64,000 nucleotides of DNA from Oleiphilus messinensis (GTDB lineage: Bacteria; Pseudomonadota; Gammaproteobacteria; Pseudomonadales; Oleiphilaceae), in the NCBI RefSeq assembly GCF_002162375.1, contig NZ_CP021425.1, positions 6,141,276 to 6,205,275 on the forward strand, read 5' to 3'. Below, in pieces: positions 1 through 9,425 of the stretch. Numbering within the stretch: position 1 is the first letter of the stretch; each line of letters opens with the position of its first letter. The notes beneath the pieces were generated by a model that was not told where the DNA came from, searched no databases, and saw only the letters and a list, made by a program, of their open reading frames with translations. A program made the translations under genes and the position numbers.

Positions 1-271
1 CCAGCAAAATGAGATCCGGCAACAAACGATCAATTGTTTTAAGCGCCGCACTTCCACCCAATGCGGGCCGGACCCGATAGCCTGCTTTCTCCAAAACACC
101 GGAAAGAACTTTAAGATTTGTCGGGTTATCATCCACGATGAGAATGTTAGGCGGATCCTGAGCCACCTCAACAGCCTGATTCACTTCGGACTCGGGATGG
201 CTGTCAGTTGCGTTTTCCGTTCGATTGGCCGGCTTCACTGAATACGATGAAGTGTCTATCGAGTTACTCAT
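1..271 (-). CDS. Response regulator receiver protein, 3' part cut by the window edge
   Basis: The first 90 codons are visible on the minus strand from an ATG at 271. After a polar 40-residue leader comes the start of a CheY-like receiver domain: NILIVDDNPTNLKVLSGVLE supplies the acidic pair (DD), and DLILL is the strand that normally ends in the phospho-acceptor Asp, which lies just outside the window. The gene is 166 bp downstream of, and on the same strand as, the hybrid histidine kinase at 438-2381, so the two probably form one phosphorelay operon. The output domain is not visible; sequences of this type are often fused to a GGDEF, HD-GYP or second kinase module, but nothing here decides which. 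Confidence 0.85.
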   Translation of the reverse strand, partial: MSNSIDTSSYSVKPANRTENATDSHPESEVNQAVEVAQDPPNILIVDDNPTNLKVLSGVLEKAGYRVRPALGGSAALKTIDRLLPDLILL

Positions 272-311
272 GCACGACTCCGGTCCAGTAGGGTTTGATG
301 GGTGGCGGGCA

Positions 312-359
312 TTCCAATGCACTTGTATTCCAATGTACTTTCAATCCAGTGCACTCGGC
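312..359. repeat. Three imperfect 16-bp tandem units in an intergenic gap
   Basis: Three consecutive 16-bp units, TTCCAATGCACTTGTA, TTCCAATGTACTTTCA and ATCCAGTGCACTCGGC, fill the middle of the gap between the hybrid kinase and the receiver gene. The third unit has diverged most. This resembles the other short tandem duplications in the window (for example 55140-55224) and lies in the untranslated leader of the downstream receiver gene. Confidence 0.6.
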
Positions 360-437
360 ACTGAGCTACTCAGTACCGAATTCCAGATTCTCTTCTAAAA
401 AATAGTCCCCTATTTCAAAATCAGCAATACTCAAGCG

Positions 438-2381
438 CTATTGGGATGCTTCGACAGCTTTGAATATCGCATCGTAATCATATTCGTCGAGACATTGACT
501 GAGGTAGGCGGCAAATTCCTGTTCGGAGTCATCCAGCTCTGCTATACAGTCCTTCACTTCCTGAGCCATACTTAATTCCAGTGCTTCTTTTATCCGCCGA
601 CACCAATCTTCAGAAAGCCTGGATTGCGCAACAAAATTTCGAGCGATGTGCTCCGGGTCTTCACTGAGTTCAGCGGGCGTTTTCTCATACACAAATTTCA
701 TTCCCAGGCGATCACCCACAACTTTTAACAAATCATGCTGTCGGTAAGGCTTACGCAGAAAATCATCGGCCCCCTCGGACAGGATCGACTTTTTCTCTTC
801 TTCAAACGCACTGGCAGTGATCGCCGCAATTGGCGTTTTTCGACCCTCTTCTGTTGCTTTGATCCGACGGATGGCCTCCAGACCATCCACTTTAGGCATA
901 CGCATATCCATTAGCACGAAATCAGGGCGGGTTTCATGAAAGCGATCAATTGCCTCCTGACCATCGATTGCCTGCACGATATTGAGTCCGAAGCGCGACA
1001 GGATTTGACTGGCGAGGCGACGGTTATCTTCCTCATCATCAACGACCAGTACCGTTTTCTGCACAGAAGCGGGTTCCAGACCGATGATCGTTGCATTGCT
1101 CCAATCTTCATCGACTCCCGCCTCAGCCTCGGCGGCGTTGAAATGAAAATAAAAGGTTGTGCCCTGGCCCAGTACACTTTCGAACGACACGTCCCCCCCC
1201 AGCAGTTGCGCATAGGAGCGACTGATTGCCAAACCGATTCCCGTACTGTCCGGCGCTTTTTGACCGACAAGCGCCTGTTCAAAATAGGCAAAAACCCGTT
1301 TGCGATCCTGTTCATCGATGCCGGGACCGGTGTCATGTACATTGACCTGAATTTCAAACTGGCCCGTTTGCACAACCTCCGCAGCAATATCCACGCTCAC
1401 CCCGCCTTGCACCGTGAATTTGATGGCATTTCCGAGAATATTGATCAACACCTGCCTGATTTTACCCTCATCACTACAAATCATCGTTGGCAGAGAATCT
1501 GACACGGAAAAGCGCAAGTACAGACCTTTTTTGTCGGTACGCAATACGAACATCTGGTGCAACTCGGACACGAGTTTTTTCAGGTTGAATACACGATTCA
1601 CCACCGTAACCCGACCTGCTTCGATTTTGGAAATATCGAGGATGTCATTAATTAATCCCAAAAGGTGGTTGCCCGCGGTATTGATGGAACGGATCGACTT
1701 TTGTTGGTCCGGAGCAAAGTTACTCTCATTCAATAGCAACTCTGAAAACCCCAAAATAGCGTTCATGGGTGTCCGTATTTCATGTGACATATTGGCGAGA
1801 AAGGTCGTTTTCGCCTGATTTGCACGGTCAGCATCTACTTTTGCCCGCTCTAGTTCGAGATTCTGTTCCTGTAAAATTGCCGAAAACTTTTCCAGCTCCT
1901 TTTTCGAGTAGGACAACATCAGAAATAGCCAGATTGCACACCCCAACAGGACGAAAACACCCAGCACGCCGAGATAGGTAAAGATTAATACCGTGCCACG
2001 CCATTCGATATCGAGCGCGCCGATCAGTTCGCCACGGTACTCCACATCGGTGTAGAAACGATAACGGGGTAACAGTTGTAATGTGTCCAGAAACTGCTCG
2101 ATTTGACTGGTTTTGTTGCCAGGTAAATCAATAAACGTCACATCGGGCAATACGGCGACATGGAGGTGTTCGTAGTTGTTGGCATCAATCACAAACTCCA
2201 GATAGGACATCGGTGTGAACTGATCATAGGCCCACAGTGCACTGCTCAGTACTTGTGCATGTTGAGTCACATAGGCGCGATTACGCTCCAGAATAATTTG
2301 GTGCAGGAAGAATATAACGACAAAAAATGCCAGCGTCAGACCCAGCAGTGGCATTAACAGTTTTGGATTTTTTCTTGGCAT
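438..2381 (-). CDS. Membrane-bound hybrid histidine kinase
   Basis: A 647-residue sensor kinase. A membrane segment (about 11-27), a periplasmic region (about 28-130) and a second membrane segment (about 131-156) are followed by a short coiled coil. The HisKA domain has the phospho-accepting His200 in the H-box [18 protein letters not shown]. The HATPase_c domain has N-box [16 protein letters not shown] and GIGLAI. A receiver domain (about 444-560) has [10 protein letters not shown] and phospho-acceptor Asp492 in [12 protein letters not shown]. The last 80 residues are helical and acidic, with no recognisable HPt histidine motif. The sensor region has no family I recognise, so the signal is unknown. 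The receiver gene at 1-271 follows on the same strand and is a likely partner. Confidence 0.93.
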   Translation of the reverse strand: MPRKNPKLLMPLLGLTLAFFVVIFFLHQIILERNRAYVTQHAQVLSSALWAYDQFTPMSYLEFVIDANNYEHLHVAVLPDVTFIDLPGNKTSQIEQFLDTLQLLPRYRFYTDVEYRGELIGALDIEWRGTVLIFTYLGVLGVFVLLGCAIWLFLMLSYSKKELEKFSAILQEQNLELERAKVDADRANQAKTTFLANMSHEIRTPMNAILGFSELLLNESNFAPDQQKSIRSINTAGNHLLGLINDILDISKIEAGRVTVVNRVFNLKKLVSELHQMFVLRTDKKGLYLRFSVSDSLPTMICSDEGKIRQVLINILGNAIKFTVQGGVSVDIAAEVVQTGQFEIQVNVHDTGPGIDEQDRKRVFAYFEQALVGQKAPDSTGIGLAISRSYAQLLGGDVSFESVLGQGTTFYFHFNAAEAEAGVDEDWSNATIIGLEPASVQKTVLVVDDEEDNRRLASQILSRFGLNIVQAIDGQEAIDRFHETRPDFVLMDMRMPKVDGLEAIRRIKATEEGRKTPIAAITASAFEEEKKSILSEGADDFLRKPYRQHDLLKVVGDRLGMKFVYEKTPAELSEDPEHIARNFVAQSRLSEDWCRRIKEALELSMAQEVKDCIAELDDSEQEFAAYLSQCLDEYDYDAIFKAVEASQ

Positions 2382-2592
2382 CAGGCGTTCCCAATTCGGA
2401 ACTGACTTATCTCTTCATCAGCATAGCTCAATTCTGCAAAGGAATGACCAAACAACACGCCTCATTTGTTGATAGAACGAATTTCAGGCACAACAGAGGC
2501 TAAATAAGAAACGGCAACAGGCCATAAAGTCTGTCAACAATAAATAACAATCCTGATCTGGCTGGCTACGTCTGCTGACACTATGCTTTTCT

Positions 2593-3231
2593 ATGAAAGC
2601 ACTAAAGAACGCACTAAAGGACAGCCAGCACATGGAAACCAGCTCTTCAGATGACAGCTTACCTGCCAACAAGGACCTGATCTGGGATGTGGGGGCCACG
2701 CACTATCGCGAGCGCGCCACTCGATTCGTCCGGCAATTCGAAAACCGGCTGTGCGTATTCTCCAACAGTGTAGAACAGCTCTACACGAATTACTCAATGT
2801 ACTTGCCGGAGGATCAGGAACGAAACCTCATTATCATCCCCGATCCCTATGCCTTTCATGATACATTCCACCATGTTGAGCGGGAGTGTGTCAGTCAAAC
2901 CTCGCTCTACATTATCCCGGGAGAGGTCGTTAAGCGGCCGGGTCTGTTTATCATGATGCCCAGTAAAAACAGTGCACAAAAACCCAAACTGTTGCCGCTC
3001 AGCCAGGTTCTGAAACTGTTTATTCAGCACAGACCCGCGGATGACCCATTTCTGCCGGTACTGGTCAAGGGTGATTTGAAGCCGTTCAACAAACACCTGC
3101 CATGCTTACGCCTGCATCGGCTGGAACCCAATAAAATCACCCGCATGTCCGAATTTTCGAGAAAGGATCTTCGCAATGCGATTGTCAGCAGACTGGAAGA
3201 GCTGCAGGAATATGCCCAAGGACTGCAATAA
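2593..3231 (+). CDS. Hypothetical cytosolic protein, 212 residues
   Basis: I do not recognise this family. The product is soluble, with no signal peptide or membrane segment. It has a charged N-terminus, a central part rich in aromatic and proline residues (YSMYLPEDQERNLIIIPDPY) and a helical C-terminus ending in RKDLRNAIVSRLEELQEYAQ. The first ATG (2593) has no clear ribosome-binding site. An ATG at 2632 is preceded by AAAGGA at 10-11 bases and may be the true start (about 200 residues). It converges with the TerD-domain gene, whose stop lies 6 bp away, so the two genes are transcribed toward each other. No function is proposed. Confidence 0.7.
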   Translation: MKALKNALKDSQHMETSSSDDSLPANKDLIWDVGATHYRERATRFVRQFENRLCVFSNSVEQLYTNYSMYLPEDQERNLIIIPDPYAFHDTFHHVERECVSQTSLYIIPGEVVKRPGLFIMMPSKNSAQKPKLLPLSQVLKLFIQHRPADDPFLPVLVKGDLKPFNKHLPCLRLHRLEPNKITRMSEFSRKDLRNAIVSRLEELQEYAQGLQ

Positions 3232-3236
3232 GCAGA

Positions 3237-4931
3237 TTACCAGTTCGAATGTCGTGTTGATTCATCCTGTGTTTTCATGGCATCAAATACATACACGGTA
3301 GAACCAGACTCAGTGACCTCAACAGTTCCGCCCCCCTTACGAATGAAGGTCTCCAGAATGTCAGTGACCTGATCCAGTGTCAGCGGTGAATCGGAGGCAA
3401 GTTCAAACGCCGTGACCCGATAATCACGACGGCGAATCTGGTTCAGAACCATGCGTTCGTTCGCCTCATAGTGCTCGCTCTGTTGTTGTTTTACACCTTT
3501 CCAGATGGCCCAGCCACTCGGTGCCAGTAGCAATGCACCGGCGATCATACCCGCCACACTGGATCCCGCTGCAAGTAACGTCACCGCACCTGCCGCGACA
3601 CCACCACCGCCGATCAGTTGCATTTTGCGGGATTCCGGCATACCCGTTTCCGAAACAGCCGGACTAACCTGTTGCCGGGGTTCTGGCCGTACCGGATTCT
3701 CACTTTTCGGTTTTGGGGCACTCAACCTTGGTGCGGTAAAACCATGGAGCTCCCCCAGTCGACTCAAACCATCCGAATATCCCTGGCCAAGGGCCTTGAT
3801 ACGCCATTCAGGGTCGGTGTGATTACGTTGGTAACGATAGATTTCAAGCATTACGACGCAGTTATAATTCCGCTGACGTGTCTCCAGGGTAAAATGGCAA
3901 ACGGGCTGTGCGGTGCTCGCACTGGTCAACCGGGCATCAACGAAATCTGCGGATGAAAATCGTTTTCCACTGCCCGCCCTCACTGCAATCAGTTGCAATC
4001 GCTGGATATCCTCCGGCAGCGCATCCAGCGTTAACCGAATCTGGTTCGGCTCATAAACAATGGCTTCCTGTCTGAATTTCGGGTTCGCCTGATAGATAAA
4101 ATCCTTGATATTATTAACCTTGCCCTCCCGATTCAGCGCCATAGCCGTTAATTCCATATCATCCAGGCCCGGTACCGTCCTGACCTGCCAACACAGACTT
4201 TTGATATGGTCGAAATGCCCGGTGATCGGCAGTGTTTGGCCTGAGACGAGCTCAACACCATTTTGCAAGTCTATCTCGATTTCACGCCTTTGAGCCGGTG
4301 GCTCGGGCTGATCCCGGGTAGCGGATGAAGCTTTCGGCGCTACGACTGGCTCAATCCTTACGGGCTCTGACTGAGGTTCCGGCAGAAGATCATCCGGTAA
4401 CACGGAATCATAGCGACCCATAACTTGAACAAGAGACTCCCGCCAGGATTTCAACAGAAAACGTAACTTCCATTGTCCTTTATGGCGGTATACTTCGAAG
4501 AGTGCCAATGCGGCGGTAGCAGGATCACAAGCGGTGATATTCATGCGCAACATGGTTGATTTTGACTCGGGCTGCCCGGAAGAATCGAGCAACAGGACGT
4601 GAACCCGGATTTGAATATGACTCACCTGACGCAACGTTGAATTGCTGGCCTTCAGATCTGCAAGCATAAACTTGACGCGTTCAGCGGGCACCGAGGGCTC
4701 GCCAAGTTGTAGCGTGAATCGTTTACCCAACGACTCCCGTTGCAGCCAGCGACCCAGAGCAGGTTGACCGGCGTAGATAAAACTACCGGTAAAGTCCGCT
4801 TTTTTTTGATCATCCAATGCCAGTGCAAACACTTCGGGATGACTATTGTCAGAAGCACTTCTCCACCCGATATCAATTAAAACGGACTGCTCCGCCGCCA
4901 AAGAAACAGACTGCCCTGCCACTAATTCCAT
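3237..4931 (-). CDS. Tandem TerD-domain protein with a membrane-spanning C-terminal part
   Basis: A 564-residue protein with two TerD-like units. Unit 1 (about 1-180) has VLIDIGWRSAS, FIYAGQP and EVYRHKGQWKLRFLLKSW. Unit 2 (about 218-405) has FIYQANPK and EWRIKALGQGYSDGLSRLGE, which matches the end of canonical TerD domains. TerD proteins bind calcium and belong to stress and tellurite-resistance systems. The usual acidic FDLDASAF-type motif is not obvious in either unit, so metal binding may be lost. After a proline-rich linker comes a Gly/Ala-rich hydrophobic stretch (about 437-478), probably one or two membrane helices, then an 85-residue charged tail with winged-helix-like periodicity. 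No terB, terC or terZ neighbours are present, so a stand-alone membrane-linked stress role is only inference. Confidence 0.8.
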   Translation of the reverse strand: MELVAGQSVSLAAEQSVLIDIGWRSASDNSHPEVFALALDDQKKADFTGSFIYAGQPALGRWLQRESLGKRFTLQLGEPSVPAERVKFMLADLKASNSTLRQVSHIQIRVHVLLLDSSGQPESKSTMLRMNITACDPATAALALFEVYRHKGQWKLRFLLKSWRESLVQVMGRYDSVLPDDLLPEPQSEPVRIEPVVAPKASSATRDQPEPPAQRREIEIDLQNGVELVSGQTLPITGHFDHIKSLCWQVRTVPGLDDMELTAMALNREGKVNNIKDFIYQANPKFRQEAIVYEPNQIRLTLDALPEDIQRLQLIAVRAGSGKRFSSADFVDARLTSASTAQPVCHFTLETRQRNYNCVVMLEIYRYQRNHTDPEWRIKALGQGYSDGLSRLGELHGFTAPRLSAPKPKSENPVRPEPRQQVSPAVSETGMPESRKMQLIGGGGVAAGAVTLLAAGSSVAGMIAGALLLAPSGWAIWKGVKQQQSEHYEANERMVLNQIRRRDYRVTAFELASDSPLTLDQVTDILETFIRKGGGTVEVTESGSTVYVFDAMKTQDESTRHSNW

Positions 4932-5277
4932 CGTAATCTCATGTCCAATTTAATAAATAGTCTGACCGATAAGCTCCACTCTAAGTTTACGGTGTTCCCG
5001 GGGAGCTTCAAGTGCAAGGGAAGCAATTCTATACATCACCCGAAAACATCTTGTAGAAACAGCGTTATGCACCCCGACCTGCAATGAATATCGCTTACCA
5101 ATGCGTCGAAATTACCGATAAAAATCAAACTCAAGTGTAAAAAAGTAGCATTTAACATATTGTTTTTTATCATTTTTTGATTTATTGGAGATATAGGTGT
5201 AATCTTTCCGGGGATACCTACTCAAACTCAGTGCCAGCTCCATTTGAGCACTCCCAACATCACGCAGGCCTAATCAA
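4932..5277. other. Divergent intergenic region, TerD gene / bacterioferritin genes
   Basis: A 346-bp AT-rich gap between two divergent transcription units, so it should hold both promoters. The strongest AT tract lies around 5140-5205. I found no convincing Fur box or other operator. A short purine-rich GCAGG lies upstream of the first bacterioferritin ATG. No ORF is supported. Confidence 0.5.
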
Positions 5278-5751
5278 ATGAAAGGTGAAAAGAAAATTGT
5301 GTCGGCGCTGAATGGCGTTTTAACCAGCGAACTGACATCAATAAATCAATACTTTTTGCATGCCCGAATGTACCGCAATTGGGGATTAAAAGAACTGGAC
5401 GAAGTGTGTTACAAAAAGTCCATTCGGGACATGAAACAGTCCGACAAACTCATTGAACGCATTCTCTTCCTTGAAGGCCTGCCCAACCTGCAGAAACTGG
5501 GCAAACTGAATATTGGCGAGCATACCGAAGAAATGCTGCAGGCAGACCTCACTTTTGAACTGGACCAGCTTCCGATATTGAAAGAAGCCATCGCCTTATG
5601 TGAGACCACACAAGACTATGTCAGCCGGGAATTGCTTGAATCGATTCTGGAAGATGAAGAAGAGCACATTGACTGGATCGAGACCCAACAGTACCAGATC
5701 AAAAAAATGGGTATTGAAAATTACCTGCAAGCACAAATTTCAGACGACTAA
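5278..5751 (+). CDS. bfr: Bacterioferritin subunit, haem-binding type with altered ferroxidase centre
   Basis: 157 residues and collinear with E. coli Bfr ([43 protein letters not shown]). The haem ligand Met52 is present in SIRDMKQSD. Two ferroxidase ligands are changed: Glu51 is Asp and His54 is Gln, while Glu18 and the later ExxH (EEEHIDW) remain. This points to a haem-carrying, catalytically weak subunit of the iron-storage shell. The second subunit gene follows 12 bp downstream and has the opposite pattern, so the two probably co-assemble, as described for the Neisseria BfrA/BfrB pair. It starts an operon with the 5764 gene. Confidence 0.95.
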   Translation: MKGEKKIVSALNGVLTSELTSINQYFLHARMYRNWGLKELDEVCYKKSIRDMKQSDKLIERILFLEGLPNLQKLGKLNIGEHTEEMLQADLTFELDQLPILKEAIALCETTQDYVSRELLESILEDEEEHIDWIETQQYQIKKMGIENYLQAQISDD

Positions 5752-5763
5752 AGGGGAACGCTC

Positions 5764-6231
5764 ATGAAAGGTAAGGCTGTCATTATTGATGCGCTAAATG
5801 GTTTATTGGCCAGTGAGCTGACTGCAATGGACCAATATTTTATTCACTCCCGTATGTATGAAGACTGGGGTCTGCATAAACTGTATGAGCGAATCGACCA
5901 CGAATTTGAAGATGAAAAAGGTCATGCATCCAAATTGATTACCCGTATTCTGTTTCTCGAAGGCACGCCGGATATGACCAAGCGCGACGCCATCCGTGTT
6001 GGCAAGGACGTACCTTCCATGCTGGAGAATGACCTTAAAGTCGAATACGATGTCGATGCCCGATTAAAAGAAGCGATTGCGCTGTGCGAAACAGAACAGG
6101 ACTACGTTACCCGCAGTATGCTGGAAACCCTGTTGGATGATACTGAAATGGATCATGCTTACTGGCTTGAACAACAGTTAGGTCTGATCAAGAAAGTGGG
6201 TATCAAGAATTATCTGCAATCACAAATGTAA
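5764..6231 (+). CDS. bfr: Bacterioferritin subunit, ferroxidase type lacking the haem Met
   Basis: 155 residues of the bacterioferritin family. The di-iron ligands Glu18, Glu51 and His54 (in FEDEKGHASK) and the later ExxH (EMDHAYW) are all present. The haem-ligand position 52 is Lys rather than Met. The loop before the last ExxH is one residue longer than in E. coli Bfr. It should oxidise Fe(II) but not bind haem in a homodimer. The ribosome-binding site AAGGGGA is 5 bases before the ATG, and the gene is 12 bp after the first subunit gene. Together they look like a hetero-oligomeric iron-storage protein with division of labour. Confidence 0.95.
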   Translation: MKGKAVIIDALNGLLASELTAMDQYFIHSRMYEDWGLHKLYERIDHEFEDEKGHASKLITRILFLEGTPDMTKRDAIRVGKDVPSMLENDLKVEYDVDARLKEAIALCETEQDYVTRSMLETLLDDTEMDHAYWLEQQLGLIKKVGIKNYLQSQM

Positions 6232-6255
6232 GCCGGATAACCAGAATACCAGGCA

Positions 6256-6287
6256 CCCGTTACCCGGCCTTTGCGCCGGGTAACGGG
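6256..6287. terminator. Strong convergent hairpin after the bacterioferritin operon
   Basis: A perfect 13-bp stem, CCCGTTACCCGGC / GCCGGGTAACGGG, encloses a 6-nt loop (CTTTGC). It lies between the convergent bacterioferritin operon and the diguanylate cyclase gene. There is no long T run on either side, so termination strength rests on the GC-rich stem. Confidence 0.7.
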
Positions 6288-6312
6288 CTTCAAATTGATC
6301 CGATTCCGACAA

Positions 6313-8136
6313 TCAGGCCACAGCCACCCACTCCCGGAACTGAATACCGTTTCGGCCGCCATTTTTCACCGAGTACATCGCTTCATCGGCCTGCATCAAT
6401 AATTGATCCAGCAATAAACCGGAGTCTGCAGGCATTTTTTGCAATGGCGGCAGGGATACCACTCCGAAACTCGCTGTAATGTTTAACACGCCCCCTGAGG
6501 GTTCGATAAATTGCAATTGACTCAATACACTGTGCAATCGCTTGACCAGATTTTCTGCCTGATCCGTTTCCGTCGAGTTCAGCAGAATAACAAACTCTTC
6601 CCCGCCATAGCGGCCAAACAAATCGCCTTCCCGGCACTCAGCCTTTAGTGCCCGCGTTAACTCGGTGAGCACATCGTCGCCCATGGCATGGCCGTAATCA
6701 TCGTTAATTTGTTTAAAATGGTCGACATCGAACATGACCAGTGTCAGCGGCCGCTGGTAACGCAGGGCGTTGCTGACCTCCAGTGCAGCCGCCTCCATAA
6801 AGGCACGACGGTTCAGGATTTTCGTAAGATAGTCTTCCCGCGCCAACTGCTCCAGCTGCAATTTGCTCTCGTTCAGCTCACGGGTACGTTCGGCAACTTT
6901 ATGTTCCAGGGAATGGGTTAACGAATGCAGCATCACTTGCTGTTTCCAGTCTTTCACCAGATAAACCGCGAGCGAGGCAAAGGTATAAAACACCAGCCCC
7001 CATTGACCTGTCTTCCCGATCCAGTCAATCAAACCATGGGCGCTGAGCATATCCAGTAACAGGGATACAAATAGAGCCGTAATACCGAATAACACCAGGA
7101 GACCCTGACTCCCCACTCGCCGAAACCGGGCATAACAGCCGGCCCAGAGCACTAATACAGAAACAATGAAAAAAACATCGAAATACGGGTAAGCATTTAC
7201 AAAACTGAAATCAGAAAAGACAGAGAGCAACGCCACCGTGACCGGGAACAAGAGCGTGATGACCAACATTGGAGCCGCCACTTTCGGGGGTGAACGTTTG
7301 AACCATTCTCGAATACCCCATGCCAGAAACACCGGAATCATAAAATAGGTGAACGCGGCAATATAGCGCCAGGTCAACGGATCGAGCCAGACCAGTTGAC
7401 TGAATTCGTTCTCAGCAAAAATCATTAATGCCAGATCAATCGACAAACAGCCGTTTGCCAGCGCGACCCCGCGGTCTTTCTTGATCATGCCTAAAATCAT
7501 ACTGATCACGCCAACCAATAACACAGTGATGGCAATAAAGGTACCCGGAAGTCCCCGGGCATATACCCGCTCCAGTAACTCCGATTTATCATCCAGTGAG
7601 ATTTCACCGGACAGACCCAGGAAGGGGTAATCTGAAAATACTCTGAAGTACATCACCCCTGAACCGGAAACATCGGCTACCGGGACAAGATGCCAGGGCC
7701 AGCCAGCAAAGTGGCTCTCCCCTTCCGGAGTAATTTCGCCAAATTGATAGACGTTACGGCCCGCTGCAAACACCTGCAAGGTCAAATCAACACTGTTAAT
7801 AAACAGATAGGGATTTTTCCATTGTCCTTCAGGCACTTGCAATCGTATCCAGGCAATGTTGTGGCTGCCTTTGTCGGGTATCACATCGGGAAAGCGGATC
7901 GGTGTCCAGTGCGGATGATCAAATTGCCAGGTACCTGTCGTCTCGGAAACCGGCAGGTCGCCCCATGAATAGGACCAAAGCCCGTCAAAATCGAGCGATA
8001 GCGGCTGACGCTCATTTTCAGGGGACGCAGAGAGCGGCGCAGATAATAGCATGCAGAGAACGCTGATGACGAACACCGAAAAACCACTCAGGGTGCTTGC
8101 AATCCTGTCAGATAAATCTACTTTCGGAAACTGCAC
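6313..8136 (-). CDS. 7TM-DISM receptor-type diguanylate cyclase
   Basis: 607 residues. A signal peptide (about 1-38) is followed by a periplasmic 7TMR-DISMED2-like beta domain (about 45-185), seven membrane helices (about 193-395), a short coiled coil (HKVAERTRELNESKLQLEQL) and a GGDEF domain. The active site is GGEEF at 511-515. An RxxD inhibitory site (REGD, 502-505) sits five residues before it, so product inhibition by c-di-GMP is expected. The DYLTKILNRRAF and FDVDHFKQIND motifs are intact. It makes c-di-GMP from two GTP at the inner membrane in response to an unknown periplasmic, often carbohydrate-like, ligand. It is a single gene, convergent with the bacterioferritin operon. Confidence 0.95.
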   Translation of the reverse strand: MQFPKVDLSDRIASTLSGFSVFVISVLCMLLSAPLSASPENERQPLSLDFDGLWSYSWGDLPVSETTGTWQFDHPHWTPIRFPDVIPDKGSHNIAWIRLQVPEGQWKNPYLFINSVDLTLQVFAAGRNVYQFGEITPEGESHFAGWPWHLVPVADVSGSGVMYFRVFSDYPFLGLSGEISLDDKSELLERVYARGLPGTFIAITVLLVGVISMILGMIKKDRGVALANGCLSIDLALMIFAENEFSQLVWLDPLTWRYIAAFTYFMIPVFLAWGIREWFKRSPPKVAAPMLVITLLFPVTVALLSVFSDFSFVNAYPYFDVFFIVSVLVLWAGCYARFRRVGSQGLLVLFGITALFVSLLLDMLSAHGLIDWIGKTGQWGLVFYTFASLAVYLVKDWKQQVMLHSLTHSLEHKVAERTRELNESKLQLEQLAREDYLTKILNRRAFMEAAALEVSNALRYQRPLTLVMFDVDHFKQINDDYGHAMGDDVLTELTRALKAECREGDLFGRYGGEEFVILLNSTETDQAENLVKRLHSVLSQLQFIEPSGGVLNITASFGVVSLPPLQKMPADSGLLLDQLLMQADEAMYSVKNGGRNGIQFREWVAVA

Positions 8137-8379
8137 GGCACTACACTCAGACGAACCTGTTCAGTGAATGGAAACAAACATGGCACACGCAATCGACAGT
8201 GATTGAGGCTCACCGGCGCTCACGATAACACCTCGATTACAGTGGTTAGTATATAACCAATTATATCGCACTGCCATAGCGCCGGGGCGGCCACTAACTT
8301 TCAAACCGCCCTTGAAGAGACTTGATTCGCGATCCTGTTTTGATTAGATCACTTGCTTCGATAAACTACCCTGTTTTAA

Positions 8380-8796
8380 TTAACCATCCTGCTTTAACTG
8401 TTTGTAGGTTTGCCGCTCATAATCTGTCAGCGCGCGATAGTTTTTAAGGTAGAACGAGCTGGGCCGCCAGGTGGCCTCCTCAAAGATATAGGTCACATTT
8501 TTCCGATAGTAATACAGCCGTGCACCTTCCCGGCCCTCATCTGTGGTGTATTCGTAAATAAAGTCCGGTGCGCCATGTTCTCGCACAAAACCGGAGAGTG
8601 AATCCCGATAATCCTGCATATAGCGTAACCGTTGATAACCCAGGCTTTCGGCGCTGGAATCGACCAGCAAATACCGGTTTTGAGCGTTATCTTTCGTGTA
8701 ACCCATCATAAATCCGGAACAACCGGAAAAAATTGGGATCAACAGGATAAACAAAAGGATTACCAGTCGATTACAATGAAAAATTGAATTTTGCAT
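8380..8796 (-). CDS. Small hypothetical lipoprotein
   Basis: 138 residues from the ATG at 8796. A hydrophobic signal (LVILLFILLIPIFSGC) ends in a lipobox-like FSGC with Cys26, so lipidation is likely. The mature part is rich in Tyr and Arg (YTTDEGREGARLYYYRKNVTYIF) and resembles small outer-membrane lipoproteins of the SmpA/OmlA size class, but I cannot assign a family. A longer reading frame exists upstream to 9033, but it runs through the promoter and start of the divergent acetyltransferase gene and lacks a secretion signal at its own start. The gene is divergent from the GNAT gene. Confidence 0.75.
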   Translation of the reverse strand: MQNSIFHCNRLVILLFILLIPIFSGCSGFMMGYTKDNAQNRYLLVDSSAESLGYQRLRYMQDYRDSLSGFVREHGAPDFIYEYTTDEGREGARLYYYRKNVTYIFEEATWRPSSFYLKNYRALTDYERQTYKQLKQDG

Positions 8797-8923
8797 AATG
8801 TTAATATCCTTGTTTTGGTCGTACTCCTTGACCATCAGCCCGCTGATGGCAGCGGCTATTATAACGCCGCCAGAACCACGATGGACACCGAAGACAAAAG
8901 CGGACCCGAAGGAAACCTGAAAA

Positions 8924-9415
8924 ATGAGCATTAGAGACCTGAAATGGCGCGATATTGAAGCTGTTTCCGAACTGCTGCAACGATCATTCAACCATTCGAT
9001 TGCCCCCACGCTAAGCAATGAGGGGGTTGCCACGTTTATGAAGGTTGCAGAACCACAGGCACTGGCACTCCGGTTACGGGAAGACTATCAAGGGTATGTG
9101 TACGAACAAAATGACGTCGTAGTGGGTGTCATTGAAGTGAAAGAAATGCGCCATATCGCCACACTGTTTGTCCATCCGGACTATCAACATCGGGGAATCG
9201 GATTTGCACTGGTAAATCATGCATTACAAAGCCTTGCCGGTCATACAATCACCGTCAGGGCATCGTTACCCTCCGTCCCCGCCTACCAGAGATATGGTTT
9301 CCGGATTACCGAACCGGCTGCAGAATATCAAGGCTTGCAGTACCAACCGATGGCGATCACCCTGGCCCCAAATACGGCACTGGCCCCAAACCAAACAACA
9401 CCGACCACCACGTGA
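8924..9415 (+). CDS. GNAT-family N-acetyltransferase
   Basis: 163 residues with the GNAT fold. The acetyl-CoA pyrophosphate loop is visible as LFVHPDYQHRGIGFALVNHAL (HRGIGFA fits Q/RxxGxG/A), preceded by strand VVGVIEVKEM and followed by AYQRYGFRI, typical of strand 5 to helix 4. The substrate is unknown. The last 15 residues are Pro/Thr-rich and look like a short extension. The helicase gene starts 10 bp after its stop, so the two may be co-transcribed. Confidence 0.88.
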   Translation: MSIRDLKWRDIEAVSELLQRSFNHSIAPTLSNEGVATFMKVAEPQALALRLREDYQGYVYEQNDVVVGVIEVKEMRHIATLFVHPDYQHRGIGFALVNHALQSLAGHTITVRASLPSVPAYQRYGFRITEPAAEYQGLQYQPMAITLAPNTALAPNQTTPTTT

Positions 9416-9425
9416 ATATACCACC

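Noticed and set aside
936-1502. Open frame on the plus strand opposite the hybrid kinase
   Set aside because: It is antisense to conserved HATPase and receiver motifs, and the translation shows no domain.
8797-9033. Longer N-terminus for the lipoprotein at 8380
   Set aside because: It would overlap the divergent acetyltransferase gene and bury the clear lipoprotein signal.
9219-9425. Extending the Lhr helicase start upstream
   Set aside because: The extra codons overlap the acetyltransferase gene in another frame, and similarity to Lhr starts at the ATG at 9426.
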